Made by a program: the position numbers and the translations under genes. From Thamnaconus septentrionalis (lineage: Eukaryota; Chordata; Actinopteri; Tetraodontiformes; Monacanthidae), in contig CM020513.1 in the NCBI GenBank assembly GCA_009823395.1, positions 12,174,001-12,238,000 on the forward strand: 64,000 nt of DNA. Reading direction: 5' to 3'. Shown in pieces: positions 1 to 14,700 of the stretch (within the stretch, counting starts at the first letter, position 1; each line of letters starts with the position of its first letter). The notes under the pieces were generated by a model. That model searched no databases, was not told where the DNA came from, and worked only from the letters and a program-made list of their open reading frames with translations.

Positions 1-97
1 AGAAGTTTGTTTTGACTTCATTCGTAGGAGTGTGTGTGTGCGTGTGTGTGTGGACATGGAAACCACCCTCAACTGTGTTCATGCCGTCCTCCTGCAG

Positions 98-2800
98 CCC
101 AGGCAGACGGTGCTCACAGCGGCAGGAAGCATCGGACAGGCCAGCGGGGACCTGCTCCATCACATGGGGGAGGGCGAGACCGACGAGAAGTTCCAGGTTG
201 GAATCCACCCACTGACTGTTTCTATGACGCTGCGCTCCAAACAGGAAGACGCACACTTCTCAGGCCTCCTCTCAAAAGTGTCAATACGCAATTATGTAAT
301 CCCGCGAGGCTTTATTATTAGACGGTGGATTTTGTAACGACGGTACGGGAGCTTTTAATAGCAACAACCAAAAAAAAAGGCAGCTCATTGCCTCGGCTGT
401 CTACCATCACAGTTTGCAGGCTGTGTAATGTGCCTGGCAGCATCGCTACACGAATCTCTTCGCTCTGTGGTGTCTTCACGGTGTCTCGACAAGGCCGCGT
501 TGTTCATGTTATTTCAGCTTTGCTCTTCAATCACATATAGATTAATGCAGATTTGAAAGACTCTATTGACACATGTGTGGAGTGTGCCACTATTTCTTTC
601 ATGTACACAGTATTGCACAATACAAAGTGATGTTGCCTGAACCTGGATTCTGCACTGAAGGACACTGAAGATATAATGTGGAAGGATTCAAAGGGAAGAG
701 ATTAAAGGGCAGGTGCAGCTCCTGCACTGGTTTGTTTTGGTGCACAGGCACATTCACACTAAACATGCAACTTTCCTCCCTGCCTTCACAATTGTTCCCT
801 CCCTCCGTCTCCAGACATCATGTCAATAAACAACAAATGGCAGCGAGCAAATACTGTTTGTTCCTGTTGATGACACAGCCTGCTAAAACTTTGGCCTAAA
901 GTGTAATTTAGAAATTGTAAATTCTATCACCTGACATTGCCCACAGCACAGTGATGACCATGTTGTATCTGTCATATCCTTGTTTGCTCAGTGGATGTTC
1001 AGGGCTCCACATGCATGTAGAGGCAAAGCTGTGGCTCCTGCCCCGGTTTGTTTTGGTGGCTGTGGTAAAAAGAGTTGGCCTACAGCGCCTTTAAATCCCT
1101 TTTCCTACTAATTACACACTGCACCACAGTGTTGTTACTGTATTTAGCACCGTATCAATGGAAGCCAATGAGCTCTGAACATTTACTTTGCTGTCTCCTT
1201 TTGTTCACTCGTGCGCAGCTGTGCCTCGTTTCAGTGAAGGACGTTGATTAATGTGTTGCAGGACACCCTGATGAATTTGGCCAAAGCTGTGGCCAATGCA
1301 GCTGCCATGCTGGTGCTGAAGGCCAAGAACGTGGCTCAGGTGGCCGAGGACACCATACTGCAGAACCGGGTTATTGCGGCTGCCACGCAGTGTGCCCTGT
1401 CCACCTCGCAGCTGGTGGCCTGCACCAAGGTACTGCTCCAAACTGGTTCACCTCAGTAGCTAAAGGGGGTACAGGACTCACCAGCATGCAGGGGGTCACT
1501 TAACACAATTCTTATAATGCAGTGGCATTTCACGTCTAGGTCCTTTGTGACGTTGTAGTCCAACCAAAATGAATACACTTCATAATAGCAGAGTTTAAAC
1601 AGAGTTTAATACCATTAAATAAATTTAAATATAAGTTTAAATAAATCCAGCAAAAGTACACATTGCAAGCTTACGCAGTTTTGTCCAATAAACTGTGATT
1701 TGTTTAAACCAGCAGAAAAAGGCCTTGCTTCCCTGATGATGTTAGAACGCTTCCAGAATTTAACCACCACCTTTGCTTTATCAAACTGTTGTCTTGCAAT
1801 TCCCCATCCCCTCCCACCTCTGTGTTGTGTCACAGGTGGTGAGCCCCACCATCAGCTCCCCGGTGTGTCAGGAGCAGCTCGTGGAGGCCGGCAAGCTGGT
1901 GGACCGCTCCGTGGAGACCTGCGTCAAGGCGTGTCGCTCGGCCAGCGGCGACGGCGAGCTGCTGAAGCAGGTGGGGGCCGCAGCTGGCATGGTGAGCCAG
2001 GCCCTCGCCGACCTGCTGCAGCACGTCCGGCACTACGCCAGCTGCGGCGAGCCGATCGGGCGCTACGACCAGGCGACGGACACCATCATGAACGTGACGG
2101 AAAACATCGTGACCTCCATGGGGGACGCCGGTGAGTTGGGAAGGATGAACACGCTGTGTGCTTCAGGTTAAAGCAGTTGAATGCCTCTCTGGTTCGTGTT
2201 TACTTACAATAAGAGGCGTAAAAATCAATCTTGAATGAAAAACATCTGTCACCAGACCTGCTCTCATGTGCGCAAAGCGGAGCCCCGAGACGTTTTCCTG
2301 CGCTTGCGTCTCCGTTCGGTGATCAGAGAAACCCCTGCGAGGCATTTTCAAAGGCCGCGGCTATTTGTTATGGTCCGAGACATGAGGCCGAACAACGTTC
2401 AAAACTCCAAGTTCAATTCTCAGGGGGTTGTAGGAAACATGTCATCCAAAACCACTACAGAGCTCTAAGCCTGGTCTCAATCAGCATCAAGAAGGCTTTG
2501 AATCTTAAAAGGAAACACATGAGTTGAGCGGTGCTGCGGTAAACTTTTTACCTTTTTAATAAATCAAGGAGAAAAGGAAAGGATCTCTGGAGTCGTAGCA
2601 CAGTCTGTGAATCCAGCTTGTTCTGCCCGGCTGTGTTGCTGTGTTGTCAGTGAAACGTTTCACTGTATGAGATATTTTCAGCTGGCGGTGGGTGTTTGAA
2701 GCACTTTTTATAGCAGATGTGTGGGGAGATATTTCAATGACTTTAATTGTTGAGGGAGAGGATGACTCATAGGAAGTTCACGTAGGTGAACATATTGAGA

Positions 2801-2834
<34 letters not shown>

Positions 2835-5735
2835 CAGCCACTCAGCACACTGTCTGGCTGACATGATGATTATAGGTTTGTTTTGTGGAAACCTGTCAGA
2901 AAACTTATGTCTTGTCACTCAAATGACTCTTCCTATCAGTCAAAGCCAAGCCTCTCTTTAGTCCACTTTCAACTGCTAAACTGAAATGGAGAGATTATTT
3001 TAGGTCGACAAATATTTAAATGGCAGACATATACCTGCACTAAAAGCCTTTTTTGAATAGTTTATTTGTATAAGAATGTTCCTTGGAGATGAAGCCTTTC
3101 TTTCGCAGAGACACTCAGCTGCACAAACCTGATTGCATTAAAAAAAAGAAAATCCTCTCTTTCCTCTACGGCGTCAGTGAGGATTAGAGGTTCTGATAAA
3201 TTACTTTGCTCACCTCAATTTGTTTTCTAACCTGGAGGCCACCATTGTCCACTAAATATTGATGTCCTGATCCCATTGCATTTTTAGCTGATTTTTTGTG
3301 TTCAACCTATTTCCAGTTATTACAGATTTCATACAGGACTCTAGTCGGCCTCTTGTGAAAAGAAAATCTATAACTTTCCAAACTGAATAAACGCATATTC
3401 AGGCATCGTGTTTGTAAGGGGAATGAAATTATTGTGCCTTTACCACAACATATTCTCATCTCAACATTACCAAAAACTACAAAAATGATACCCATTGCCT
3501 CCTGGTCTGGCACTCAGTATTCGGGGTTGGACTTGGTGGGGGGTGAGATTGGCCAGTGATTCCTGATTGCGGCAACGCTGCTGCTCACTGCCGCCTCAGG
3601 GAAGGGGTCAAATGCAGAGGACAAATTTTGCATCCTTCGGGGTGTGACCATCCAATCGGTGAGACTTTAATGGTTCCATTGTGTTCAATATGTCTGGTGG
3701 GACTTTAAATTTTTATTTTCCAGATGCCACAATCCTGTTGTTAATGACCAGCCCTTGGTGTGTGTGAACAGGTGAGATGGTGCGCCAGGCACGGGTGTTA
3801 GCCCAGGCCACCTCGGACCTGGTCAACGCCATGAGGTCTGATGCGGAGGCTGAAATTGATGTCGACAACTCCAAGAAGTTGCTCGCAGCTGCCAAACTCC
3901 TGGCCGACGCCACGGCTAGGATGGTGGAGGCCGCCAAGGTGAGAGTGCTCGCTGTCACAGTGTATTTGCATTGTTAGGTGCATAATTGATTTATTTATTG
4001 TCCCTAGTTTAAGTTGGTGTTCCCCCTCAACAAGACAAAGCGTGTTTAGGATATATGTATAAATAGAATTACTATTTTCACAAGCAGTGCACTTATTGTT
4101 TGTGGACACCGACTCAATATTTCTCTTTGTATGTCATGTTAAATAGTAGCTGAAGCACAGGGTACTAATTTCACAAAATGCACAAGTTGTCATTTCGTGC
4201 AGTAGCTATTGAGACCAATTCACATCACATAATTAAAAACAGTCTGTGGTTCAGAATAAAAAGCCAAACTTACCGTCAGATGTTTTTCATCAGTCAAACA
4301 TCCCTCAGCACTTCTTTGCCATTGTCAAACAGAAATGAGGTAACTTGGATTTATTTGAAAGTCTTTGAAAGACAAGAGAAAACTCAGCCCAATGCTTATT
4401 TGCCTCAGTTGTCAAAAATGTTGCTTCTGTTATCAAATTACATGAATTATTTGACTTGAGATCATTTCTCTGAGAGTTTTGATGAACGCCTGTGTTGTGT
4501 TTTGTGCTCTCAGGGAGCGGCTGCCTACCCCGACAACGAGGACCAGCAGCAGAGGCTGAGAGAAGCTGCCGAGGGGCTCCGTGTGGCCACCAATGCCGCA
4601 GCTCAAAATGCCATTAAGAAAAAACTGGTCAACAGGCTGGAGGTAAGTGACGAATGTCAACCACTTGTTATTTGATCTCCAGTGAGAAACACCTGATAAA
4701 TAGATCATTGCCGTCGTCCGGATGTGGTCGATTACTTGTGTCTTAAGTAGCAGCGCGGCGCAGGCTTTCCCCTTTCTTTCTATCCCTTGTAGTAGAGATT
4801 TATAAGTCCTATTAGTGCTGCGAGTGAACCATCTGAGTGTAAAGATCTGTGTTTAGCCTTTGGTGTCTGTTTGCCCCTAATGATGAGAGCCCTCTCTGCT
4901 CTACAGCACCCAGTGTCCAATTTCCCCCAGCGCATAAACCATTACCCAGGGCTGAGAGCAGCCCGCTATCAAAAATACATATCTCAGTGCGGCTGCATGC
5001 ATCAGATGCTCGCAGTAATGGGCTCTAATGGTTGCCGCGCTCCGTGAAGGAAACACGTGAGCCACAGAGGGCCAAAACCCTCTCACGTCTGCAGCCGTGC
5101 ATGTCACAGTTGATGCAGTCTTATCAACACAATGTTTATTTTATCCTTTATCTCCCATTGTGCCTTCGTTCTGCTAACTGTGTAGATATTGGTAATGAAA
5201 ATGCACAGTCAGTGCACTGTGCTAAATGATGAGCTGCGTGAGTTCCACAAGACGAATGCAGAGCATAGTTTTGTGTTCAAATTCCAGCTTGGTGTCTTTG
5301 TCCGCGCTTCGCCAACATGCAGCTCCTCAGTCTTAATGTGGCCTAAGCAGTGCATTAACTGCCTCAGTGTTTGGGTCTTGTAAGCATGGTACAGAGTAAA
5401 GCCTGCCGACGGTCTCATGAAATCAAGATTGAGCGGTGCATCCCCTGCAATTTCCCTGCCCGTACAAAACGTTTGGGATGTGGCCCCTCTTACGTAGGTG
5501 AGAAAAGCTCAGCCGGAGTACGTGACATGACAGCTTTATACGGCGCACGATAAAAGACTGTTAGCGTCAGCCAGTGCTCTTACTTTAGCCTAAACGATTC
5601 CCATTTGTGTGTCCCCAACAGCTAGCGGCAAAGCAAGCGGCAGCTGCTGCCACGCAGACCATCGCAGCTGCCCAAAACGCCGCCGCCTCCAACAAGAACA
5701 CAGTCTCACACCAGCAGCTAGTGCACAGCTGCAAG
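98..5735 (+). CDS. tln2: tln2 exons block 1: end of R1 to R4 (about residues 636-959)
   Basis: Exons: 98-196 (5' edge uncertain), 1262-1429, 1836-2130, 3772-3938, 4514-4642, 5622-5735. Recognisable talin segments include AAGSIGQASGDLL, LVLKAKNVAQVAED, ATQCALSTSQLVACTK, SPTISSPVCQEQL, GRYDQATDTIMNVTENI, MVRQARVLAQATSDLVNAM and LREAAEGLRVATNAAAQNA. Alanine-rich amphipathic helices make up rod bundles R1 (end), R2, R3 and the start of R4. By analogy with talin-1, R2-R3 contain vinculin-binding helices and R3 is the RIAM site and first mechanosensitive switch. The 1836-2130 exon (295 nt) leaves phase 1 and is completed by GT at 3772, restoring a glycine; all other junctions here are phase 0. Exon 6 begins CTA (L) where mammals have V. 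Confidence 0.94.
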
Positions 5736-8700
5736 GTAACGGGATTTGTCAGTCGAATGTGACATAAATCACTTTTGGACTTTGCCTTTGAAAAGGTTGA
5801 AAGAAATGAAGCGAATAAAGCATCCAAACGTGTACAGCGTTTCTACCTCCCAGTCACTAGAGGTCACTCTCACTCGTCTCACTATTCTCATTTACTGGTT
5901 GCCAAGTTGAGGCAGCAGTTCACATGATCTATCTAGTTACGGTGCATTTCATGAGAGTGTCACACAACCCAGCAGACATGAGTCTGTCAGCCTGAAGTTG
6001 GTAACTTGTGCAATTGCTTTGACCTCATGTAGGAAATGATTTTTTTTGAACATTTCTCAGAAATTTCTCCAGGTCATCTTCAACTTCTTTGGTTGATGAC
6101 AGACATAAATAACATTCAATATCGTCACATATCCTTGCCTTTTTGGCAGCCAACCTGTCCAGATAGAAATATAATGAGCATTTTCAATGTAATTTCAAAA
6201 TTGAATACAAAATACATTTTACATCAAATAATTGCATTCTTACCCCAGCAACTAAGAGTTTTCTTTCATCGTTCTGTCCCTGTACTATTAATATCATCTA
6301 AATGTGTTTGTTTTCTTTAGTGTTGTCATCATCACTTTCATCATGCAGTGTTGATCCTTTATTTTGTAGGCGGTAGCAGACAGCATTCCCCAGTTGGTGC
6401 AGGGGATGAGGAGCAGCCAGGCCCAGCCTGAGGAGCTCGGTGCCCAGCTTGCCCTTATCATGGCCAGCCAGAGCTTTCTGCAGGTTTGACCTTTGACCCT
6501 CTTGTCAACAGTCTTTTTTTAATGAACCTATTACTCCTTTTCCACTTATATTATTATTTTCTCTTTCCTTGACCGTCAGCCTGGGAGTAAGATGGTAGCG
6601 TCGGCAAAGTCAGCCGTTCCAACCGTGGCTGATCAGGCTGCAGCGATGCAACTGGGCCAGTGTGCAAAGAACTTGGCTACCTGCCTGGCCGAGCTCAGGA
6701 CAGCCACCCAGAAGGTATCTTGACCGTACACCATTAAGCTTATTTTTTATTTATTTTTTGCAAAGTGTTCATTGTGAGGCTACACTTTGGGAACCTTGTT
6801 TCTGATGTGTAACTTGTTTTTTTGGTACGTAATGCAGACTGACATCCTTATTATGACGTCCTATCGTGTGGTTACACATAAGTCACACTTACACGTGTAT
6901 GTTGTCAATAGGCCCATGAAGCCTGCGGGCCCCTGGAGATCGACTCGGCCCTGAAAACCGTGCAGACGCTGAAATGTGAGCTGCAGGATGCCAAGATGTC
7001 CGTCATCGACGGCCAACTCAAACCTCTTCCAGGGGAAACGGTCAGTACACAACTGTGCTTTTTCAACGTGCTCTCAGCCGGTGAGGTCATCGTGAAAGTT
7101 GCGTGTGTGTTTTTTTTTTCTCTCTCTCTCTCTCTCTCTCTCCCTCTGTTGCTGGAACAGCTGGAGAAGTGTGCTCAGGATTTAGGAAGCACCTCCAAGG
7201 CTGTGGGCTCCTCCATGGCTCAGCTGCTGACCTGTGCAGCGCAAGGCAACGAGCATTACACAGGTGAGCGCAAAATGCGCCGCGCACAGAGAGACTGCTG
7301 GTCGCACGTGCACCAGTTAGACACTGAGCTGAATGATTTGGGTGGCCCGGGGTGGTTTAGAATGCCGAGTCAGTGAGCGTAATAAACACTCCCGGTGCTG
7401 ACTGTAATGCAATTGGAAAACATTGTTTTGTTAAGTTTTGTGCCAGGCGGTATCGCCAGCGCGGAGGCTGGCAGAGGAACTGACGACTGCTCCGCTCATG
7501 CAGTCACCGTTGCCTTTAACCGAAGCCCCCCCCCCCACTCCCTCCGACACGGCGCGGCTGCTCTGCCGTCAGATCGGGCTCGTTCTGGGATCTCGGGGGA
7601 GGAGCGATGGAGACAGATAGAGAGACGCTTTTTTCTAACAATGAGCGTTCGCAGCCGGCTTTTTTTCGCGCCGTGGCCCAGGGTGCAGCTCGCCGCTCAT
7701 TAATCTTGTTTTCACCAGAGTTAACGTTCCATCAGCAAACGGCTCCACTTGGCTGGTTAATGCAATTTGATGCAATTTGCCGCTTTTCTTCTCAGCTTTG
7801 TGTATAATACACGAGGGCCACCTCCCGTGCGGGCCATATTTATTGCATTAACTCGTTTATTTAAACAATGAGGGCATTTTCATTACCACAGTTTGCACTC
7901 GGCGTGGCTCAGCCGGCCCCTGCCAGCCGACCTGGCAGTGGCAATTACGATTATTGTAGAGTTAGGCAGCAGGCACAGCCATGTATTGCTTTAATAGGAC
8001 GGCTGCATGGACTAATAAGATTGAAATTAATGTGTTTCGCAAAAATGCCACTTTCAATTTCTTTAGAGAGGTTGTTACTGAAGCTAGCTACCTCATAACA
8101 CTGGGAGCATGCAGAGATGCTGCCCCCCTCTATTTATGTCCGTAATCGCAACAGATTTAGTCATTAATCCCAGTGGAACAGTGTCTGCATTAAATGCCAG
8201 TGATCTGCATATCAAAGGTATTAAGGTTGTGGACAAGTAAAAGTATGCCTGTGTTGCAAAATACTCTGTTAAAAGTAATCCTTTACCCAAGTAAAACTAA
8301 GAAAGTACAGGTTCTAAAATATACTTGAGTAAAAAGTAAAAAAATCTTTTTTTTTGCGACTCATGAAGCAGTACATTTGTTGATAATTTTGCAAAAATGA
8401 AGCAGCTGTAACAATACAAATATGATCCACTTTTATATACGATACAACAGCATAATTCAGAATTCTCCACTTCAAGTAACAACAACAAATTACAAAAATA
8501 CTTTTTAACACAACTGAGTGTTGTTCCAATGTAAGAAGTAGAAAGTACAGCTATTTGTGTACAAATGTAAGGGAGTAAAAGTAAAAAGTTTTGTGTGATC
8601 AATGTTTTTCTCTTGCTTTTGTCTTTCTAATCCAGAAGTGCTATTTTTTTTTTTCGCTTGCTGGTTGATTACAGGTGTGGCGGCCAGGGAAACGGCGCAG

Positions 8701-11700
8701 GCTCTGAGAACGCTGGCTCAAGCAGCCAGAGGAGTGGCAGCCAGCACCAAGGAGCCCCAGGCGGCAGCTGCCATGCTGGATTCGGCCCAGTATGTGATGG
8801 AGGGCTCGGCCATGCTGATCCACGAAGCCCACCAGGCCCTGGTGCATCCTGGAGACGCTGAGAGTCAGCAGAGGCTGGCACAGGTGGGACGTCTCCGTCC
8901 TCCACTCTGACTCTCCCTCCTCTGCTCATTTATAATCCTGTCTTCCTTCCATCTTAGAAGCCCTCCCTCCCCTTCCAAGCGTTGCTATTTTCTCTCCACT
9001 CCCCCTGCCTTTCTCTCCGGAGCGCCGGAGTAAAAGACCTCTTTCTCCCGCCCCTCCCCCCAGGGGATAAACACGGCATTGGCGCCCGTATCTACGACGG
9101 CGGTATAAATTTAGCGGCGTGGATTACCGTGCGCCGGGCGCGATTTGCATTGGAGATGCGTTTCTCTTCCACTTATAGCCCAGCCCAGGGACATGTAGGA
9201 CAGCGCATTGTAACAATGACTAATGGCAGTCCCGCTGACTGGGCCGCGCGCTGTGTTTCAGGTGGCCAAAGCTGTGTCACACTCCCTGAACAACTGCGTG
9301 AATTGCCTGCCGGGCCAGAAGGATGTTGACATCGCCCTGAGGAGCATCGGCGAGGCCAGCAAGAAGCTGCTGGTGGACATTGTGAGTCAGAAAAACACTC
9401 GAGAATTTCTGATTGAGCCCTAACTCTGTGGTTTTTAATGCAGGGGCTGCAGACAATTGGAAAGAAGATTTTGATCAATTCAAATAAAGGAATAATAGAA
9501 TAGAATCAGATTATCTTTTGATTGTCATTATTATTAATTCTAACAATAATACTAAGTATAATCTAAATAAAATTTAATCATTATTATTATTAAATATAAT
9601 CTGTAATAATATAGCACGTCATTGCTATCCAGTCAAAAACATTGTTCATGGTGTTGACCATGTGACGTGCCAGTTAGCGTTGTTTATCAAGGTCATTTCC
9701 TCCTCTAGCTGGCCTAGCTAGTGCAAAATGGACGGGTTAGACTGAACAGCCCAGCTGTGTGAGACACTGCTGCAGAAAAAACTGAGAATTGAGCAACTAA
9801 GATAAGAAAATATGAAGCTGCGAACATTAAGTATGGCTTTACAGAAGAATGCCCATGATTATCAGCATGTTAGTCAATAGATTTCTCATTCTAAATGCAT
9901 CAAGTGTTGAATAGCAAATAAAAGTATAGAAAACAATTATAAAAGTTGATGTTTCTTTACATATTTTGTCTGTTGGTTTGAGAAGCTACTGCTGTTTGTA
10001 GGGCCATGGCATGGAAAAGTGCATTAACTTGCGTGTTTGTGTGCGTGTCCGTCCATCCCCTCGAAGCTCCCACCCTGCCACAAAACTTTCCAGGAGGCGC
10101 AGACTGATCTGAACCACACCGCGGCTGAACTCAACCACTCGGCAGGCGAGGTCGTCCACTCCTCGCGCGGAACCAGCAGCCAGCTGGCCGCCGCCTCCGG
10201 GAAGTTCAGCCAAGACTTTGATGAGTTCCTGGACGCTGGCATCGAAATGGCCGGACACACCCAAGTAGGTTTTGGCGATGCGACCCCGGCCGACTCACTT
10301 CATGTGGATCCTGCACAACCAGGAGGGTTCATCTCTTCAGTGGGAAAAATCTCAAATGATGAGTGACTGGGCTCACATTTTCCGTGCCACTTTATTACCT
10401 TTGCTATTTAAGACATTTGTTAATTAGACCTTTTATCTAATTCAGTTAGGCATGTGATTGTCCCTCAGAGTGCCGGCACGGTCTGACTTAATGAGATCTT
10501 GTGATATCCTTGTTCTGGTTATTTTGCTTATTAATTTGCTAAATGGTGGGATTGGAGTTGATGTAGCATGACGCCAGAGCCTTTAGTCAGGCTCGCAGTG
10601 TCCCGCTGACTGAAGTAGCGGACTGTGCGCCTAGCGGTGAGTCAACTGGTTCGCCACGCTAGCACCGGCGGTTTTCCACCGGCTGCGAATCCGTAATGCT
10701 AAGCTCCTGTTTCGCCTCCTAGCAAAGGTGCTCTTTTGGATTGCGATCACGTGACTGCAAAGGCCACGCGTGGTAGCGTCGGCGCTCAGCTTGGCTAACG
10801 GTGTTCAGAGGCGGCCCTCAGTTGTTACAAAATACATCTCAAAACCATTCCAGCCGTTCTCCGCTGATCGATCTTCTCTTTTTCCCAGGCAGTTCGCTGC
10901 AATGTTTGTGCAGGAAAATGTAGGTATTCAGACCAGGTTGGCTGGCACTGACAGCCCTTCCACATTGCTTAAATCTCCTCTTTTTTTTTACACCCTCTGG
11001 TGCTCTGTGTGAACTTCTAGTTCTTGTCTACATCCCTAAGTGCACCGAGTTGTTGCCATTTTTTCCTTTAAACAAGTGGCCGGTGATTGTAGGTGGTAGT
11101 ATGTAATTTCCAGTGACAGTTCTAGTTAATAGCAGCAGTTCTGTACCTGTTTGTGACAAGTCCTACTGCGCTCCCAGTCTTGCTCAAATCACTTGTATCA
11201 CTTTACCTTCACTTTTCTTTTTTTCAGAGCAAAGATGACCAGATCCAAGTCATCGGCAATCTCAAGAACATCTCCATGGCGTCCAGTAAGCTCCTGCTTG
11301 CTGCCAAGTCTCTGTCTGTGGATCCCGGGGCAGCCAATGCCAAGAATCTTCTAGCTGTGGCAGCCAGGTGTGAAGAATGCAGAAAACACTTCTTGTTGTG
11401 ATTTAAATAGTTTCCATTTCATTCTCTCTCTTTTTTACAAGCGTTTGGTTATGAATCCAAACAGTTTGTCCCAGAAGTATGAATTCCACTCCTGATTAGA
11501 GACCACTGAGGCGAGGAAAAACTGCCAAATTCTTTTCTTAAATGTCAAAAAACATTTTTTTTTATTTTTTTTTAGATGTGAACCTAAATTCTACTTTCCA
11601 AGCAGTGTCTGTCCAGCATAGCTGGAAGCAGCACGTATCCTCACCCTCGTGAAGAGTCGGGCAGCTGGCCCCACAGGGCTTTGGGCTTGACTGACTTCTC

Positions 11701-14700
11701 GCTGTCTAATTAGGAAGATGGAAGCTTTGGCTATTGGGCCTGTCTGTGCTTAACAAGGCTGAACACAAACTCAAGAAAATCTCAGCACTTGTGTGTGTGT
11801 GTGTGTGCGCGTGTGTACGCGCGAGCGAGCTGCATTAGCCAATCACAGTGAGTGAGCGGCTAGCAGTGGCATGCTTCAGCAGGGGAGCTAAAGGAAAAAA
11901 AAAAAGGAAGGAAGAAAAGAAATTGTGTGAGCGAAGCCAGGCTGTGCATGTTATCAAGAGGGACACATGTGAGCGCTAAGACGTGTGTGTTTGTGTGTGT
12001 GTGTGTTTGTGTGGCATCCCTTTGTGTTTCAGGGCTGTGACAGAAAGTATTAACCAGCTGATCACGCTCTGCACTCAGCAAGCAGCAGGACAAAGGGAGT
12101 GTGACAACGCCTTGAGGGAGTTGGAGGTAGCCGTCCTGGCGCACACAGCACCACACACAGAGATCCTCTCCCTCTCAGCCCCGCTTCTGCTGCTAATCAG
12201 CCAAAGTCTGCAGGCTTCCCCTTCCCCCTTCACATCGCACCCCACTTGTTCCAGACGCACGTTTAACATCCCAACTCATTTTCAAGAATGATGCCCGCAC
12301 AGCACACACAAATGACCGGACTTGTTGTCAGTTTCTAACTGGCATTCACGTCACTGTTGGGCATCTGCGTTTCGAGAATCAAATTAGCACAGACAGCTAC
12401 AAGCTCGCGAGGGCAGATCAGCAGCAGCGACCATGAAAACAGATCACATTATATCCACTGATCCTGACCTTCGCTTTCACACTGACTTTGTCTCGACAGC
12501 AGAGTTTGACTGATATCCAAAAATACATTTGTCATTCTGTTGCTTTTTAAGAATTATGAACGAGTGGGTTTATTTCAAGTGATTCGCTTTAGATATTGCC
12601 TTAAAATGTATTTAAATCCGATATTTTTTAATTAAAAAATGTTCAAGGTGAATGCATTAAAAACAACTGAGGATGAGTGTTGAATGGCGTACTCATATCA
12701 CGCAGGCTGTCAGGGGTCTGCTGGAGAATCCAAACGAGCCTGTCAGCGAGCTCTCCTACTTTGACTGCATCGAGAGTGTCATGGAGAATTCTAAGGTAAC
12801 GGGAGATGGGGGTGGGGGGCCATGGTGTTTTTCCAAGCGATTACCTGAGCTGTGTACTTAAACTGTCAGGGACGTGCGCGGCGGCCCGACTCGCGATACA
12901 TTTCACCTGTCTTCCCGTTTCCTCAGGTCCTCGGAGAGTCGATGGCTGGCATTTCCCAGCACTGCAAGACGGGCGACGTGGTGGCCTTCGGGGAGAGCGT
13001 CGGCGTCGCCTCCAAAGCCCTCTGCGGGCTGACGGAGGCCGCGGGCCAGGTGAGCTCCAGCTGGCGTGACTCCCGTTAATTAGCGCGGCATCTGCTTTTC
13101 TCTCCGCGCGACGTTCCCCCGCTTAGTTATTGAGACGGCAGGGAACAATGCGGTGGGAAACATCTCGGCGAGGTTGAGAGCCTCCAGGAAAGGGCGTTCG
13201 CTCCTGTCTGCACGCGACGGCGGCGGCGGCGGTGACAGTGAGGCAGGTTTTATTCCAGGTTTCTCTGCCTCCCCGCCCCCCCGCACCGCATTCAGTTGCG
13301 CTGTCTGGAAAAGGTTACACTCTTACAGATCTTTTGTTCCTCCTGGTTATCTTGTCAGAGAAAGCTCCCCTGGCGTTCGCCGTGTTTACAGTATGAGCCT
13401 ATGTATCTATTCACGCGTGTCTGTAAGAACAAATGGGATCGCGGGGAGGACAATAAAGAGTCTGACTGGAAGCAGCCTTCATACCTTTAATGTGCTTTTT
13501 TTTCTGCTGCTGCTGTTCGGCCTGCAGGCCTCTTATCTCGTAGGTGTGTCCGACCCCCACAGTCAGTCGGGCCACGAAGGGCTGGTGGATCCCATCCAGT
13601 TTGCAAGAGCCCACCAGGCCATACAGATGGCCTGCCAGAACCTGGTGGATCCTGCTAGTAGCCCGTCACAGGTGAGCCGGAGAAGGAAGAGGAGGAGGAG
13701 GAGGAAGTCCAGCCATCGGCCCATTCAGTTCAATGAAGAGTTGCTCACCAAGCGCAAAGGCCAAAAAAAGTCAACCGTCTGACAGACGTTTTATTTTGTA
13801 TTATGGTCAATGGGAAAAATGCATTTTGGGAGGCATGTTTTTTTTTGGCTGCAGTACCTCAAGTGACCACTGCACAACACTCGCCATCTGGTATGCAGTT
13901 CTTATAATACATCCCTAAGTTCAACCCTGACTTGCACCCAGACACTGTAGGTCTCGAGTACATTTAAAGGTAACATACTTCAATTTTTGATTTTCATCTG
14001 AGGCTCCAGCAGAGCAGCTTCACCGAATCATAGTAATACTCATCTATTAAAAAATACTCGACATAGATAAAACAGCACATTCAGTTGTCTGCTTACAGCC
14101 TCCTCAAAAAAAAAGTTTTTTTGGCTTCCTGCTCAATCTGATGCTTTGCTGGACCTTCTACATGTTTGGAAGCTGATTAGAAACGAGGTGTCCATGAGCC
14201 GATCTCACAGGGAGAAACAAAAACATGGCTGGCTGTGTAGCCACTAACCCAGGAGAGGTTTTCATCCTCTTCCAGTGCCACCTGCTTTCCAGAACGGCAT
14301 GTTTTTAGAGGGAATTTTCTGTAAAGTGGAGCAGGCGATGTGAGCCATGGATGGACTTTTCACATCCATGGGGAATTGTCAGGCTCCAGACACACAAACT
14401 ATTGTTTAGTGGGGGAAAACATGGTTAAAGTGAAAGTTTTGCGTCACGTTGCACCTCATTAGGTTTGCAAATCCCAAGCGAACCTGGCTGGAGTGAGTCA
14501 TCCGTCACCGCAGAGGTGTCGTGAAGAGCCTCTCTGCTGACTCTGCTCTGTCTGTCAGGTCTTGTCAGCGGCGACCATCGTGGCCAAGCACACTTCAGCG
14601 CTGTGCAACGCGTGCCGCCTGGCCTCCTCCAAGACCTCCAACCCGGTGGCCAGGAGACAGTTTGTGCAGTCGGCCAAAGAGGTGGCCAACACCACCGCCA

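Noticed and set aside
2803..2832. Regular short tracts considered as CRISPR-like arrays
   Set aside because: Simple dinucleotide microsatellites in a vertebrate genome; no spacers.
13153..13782. 209-codon plus-strand open frame
   Set aside because: Intron read-through into exon 13528-13671; only the exon part is talin.
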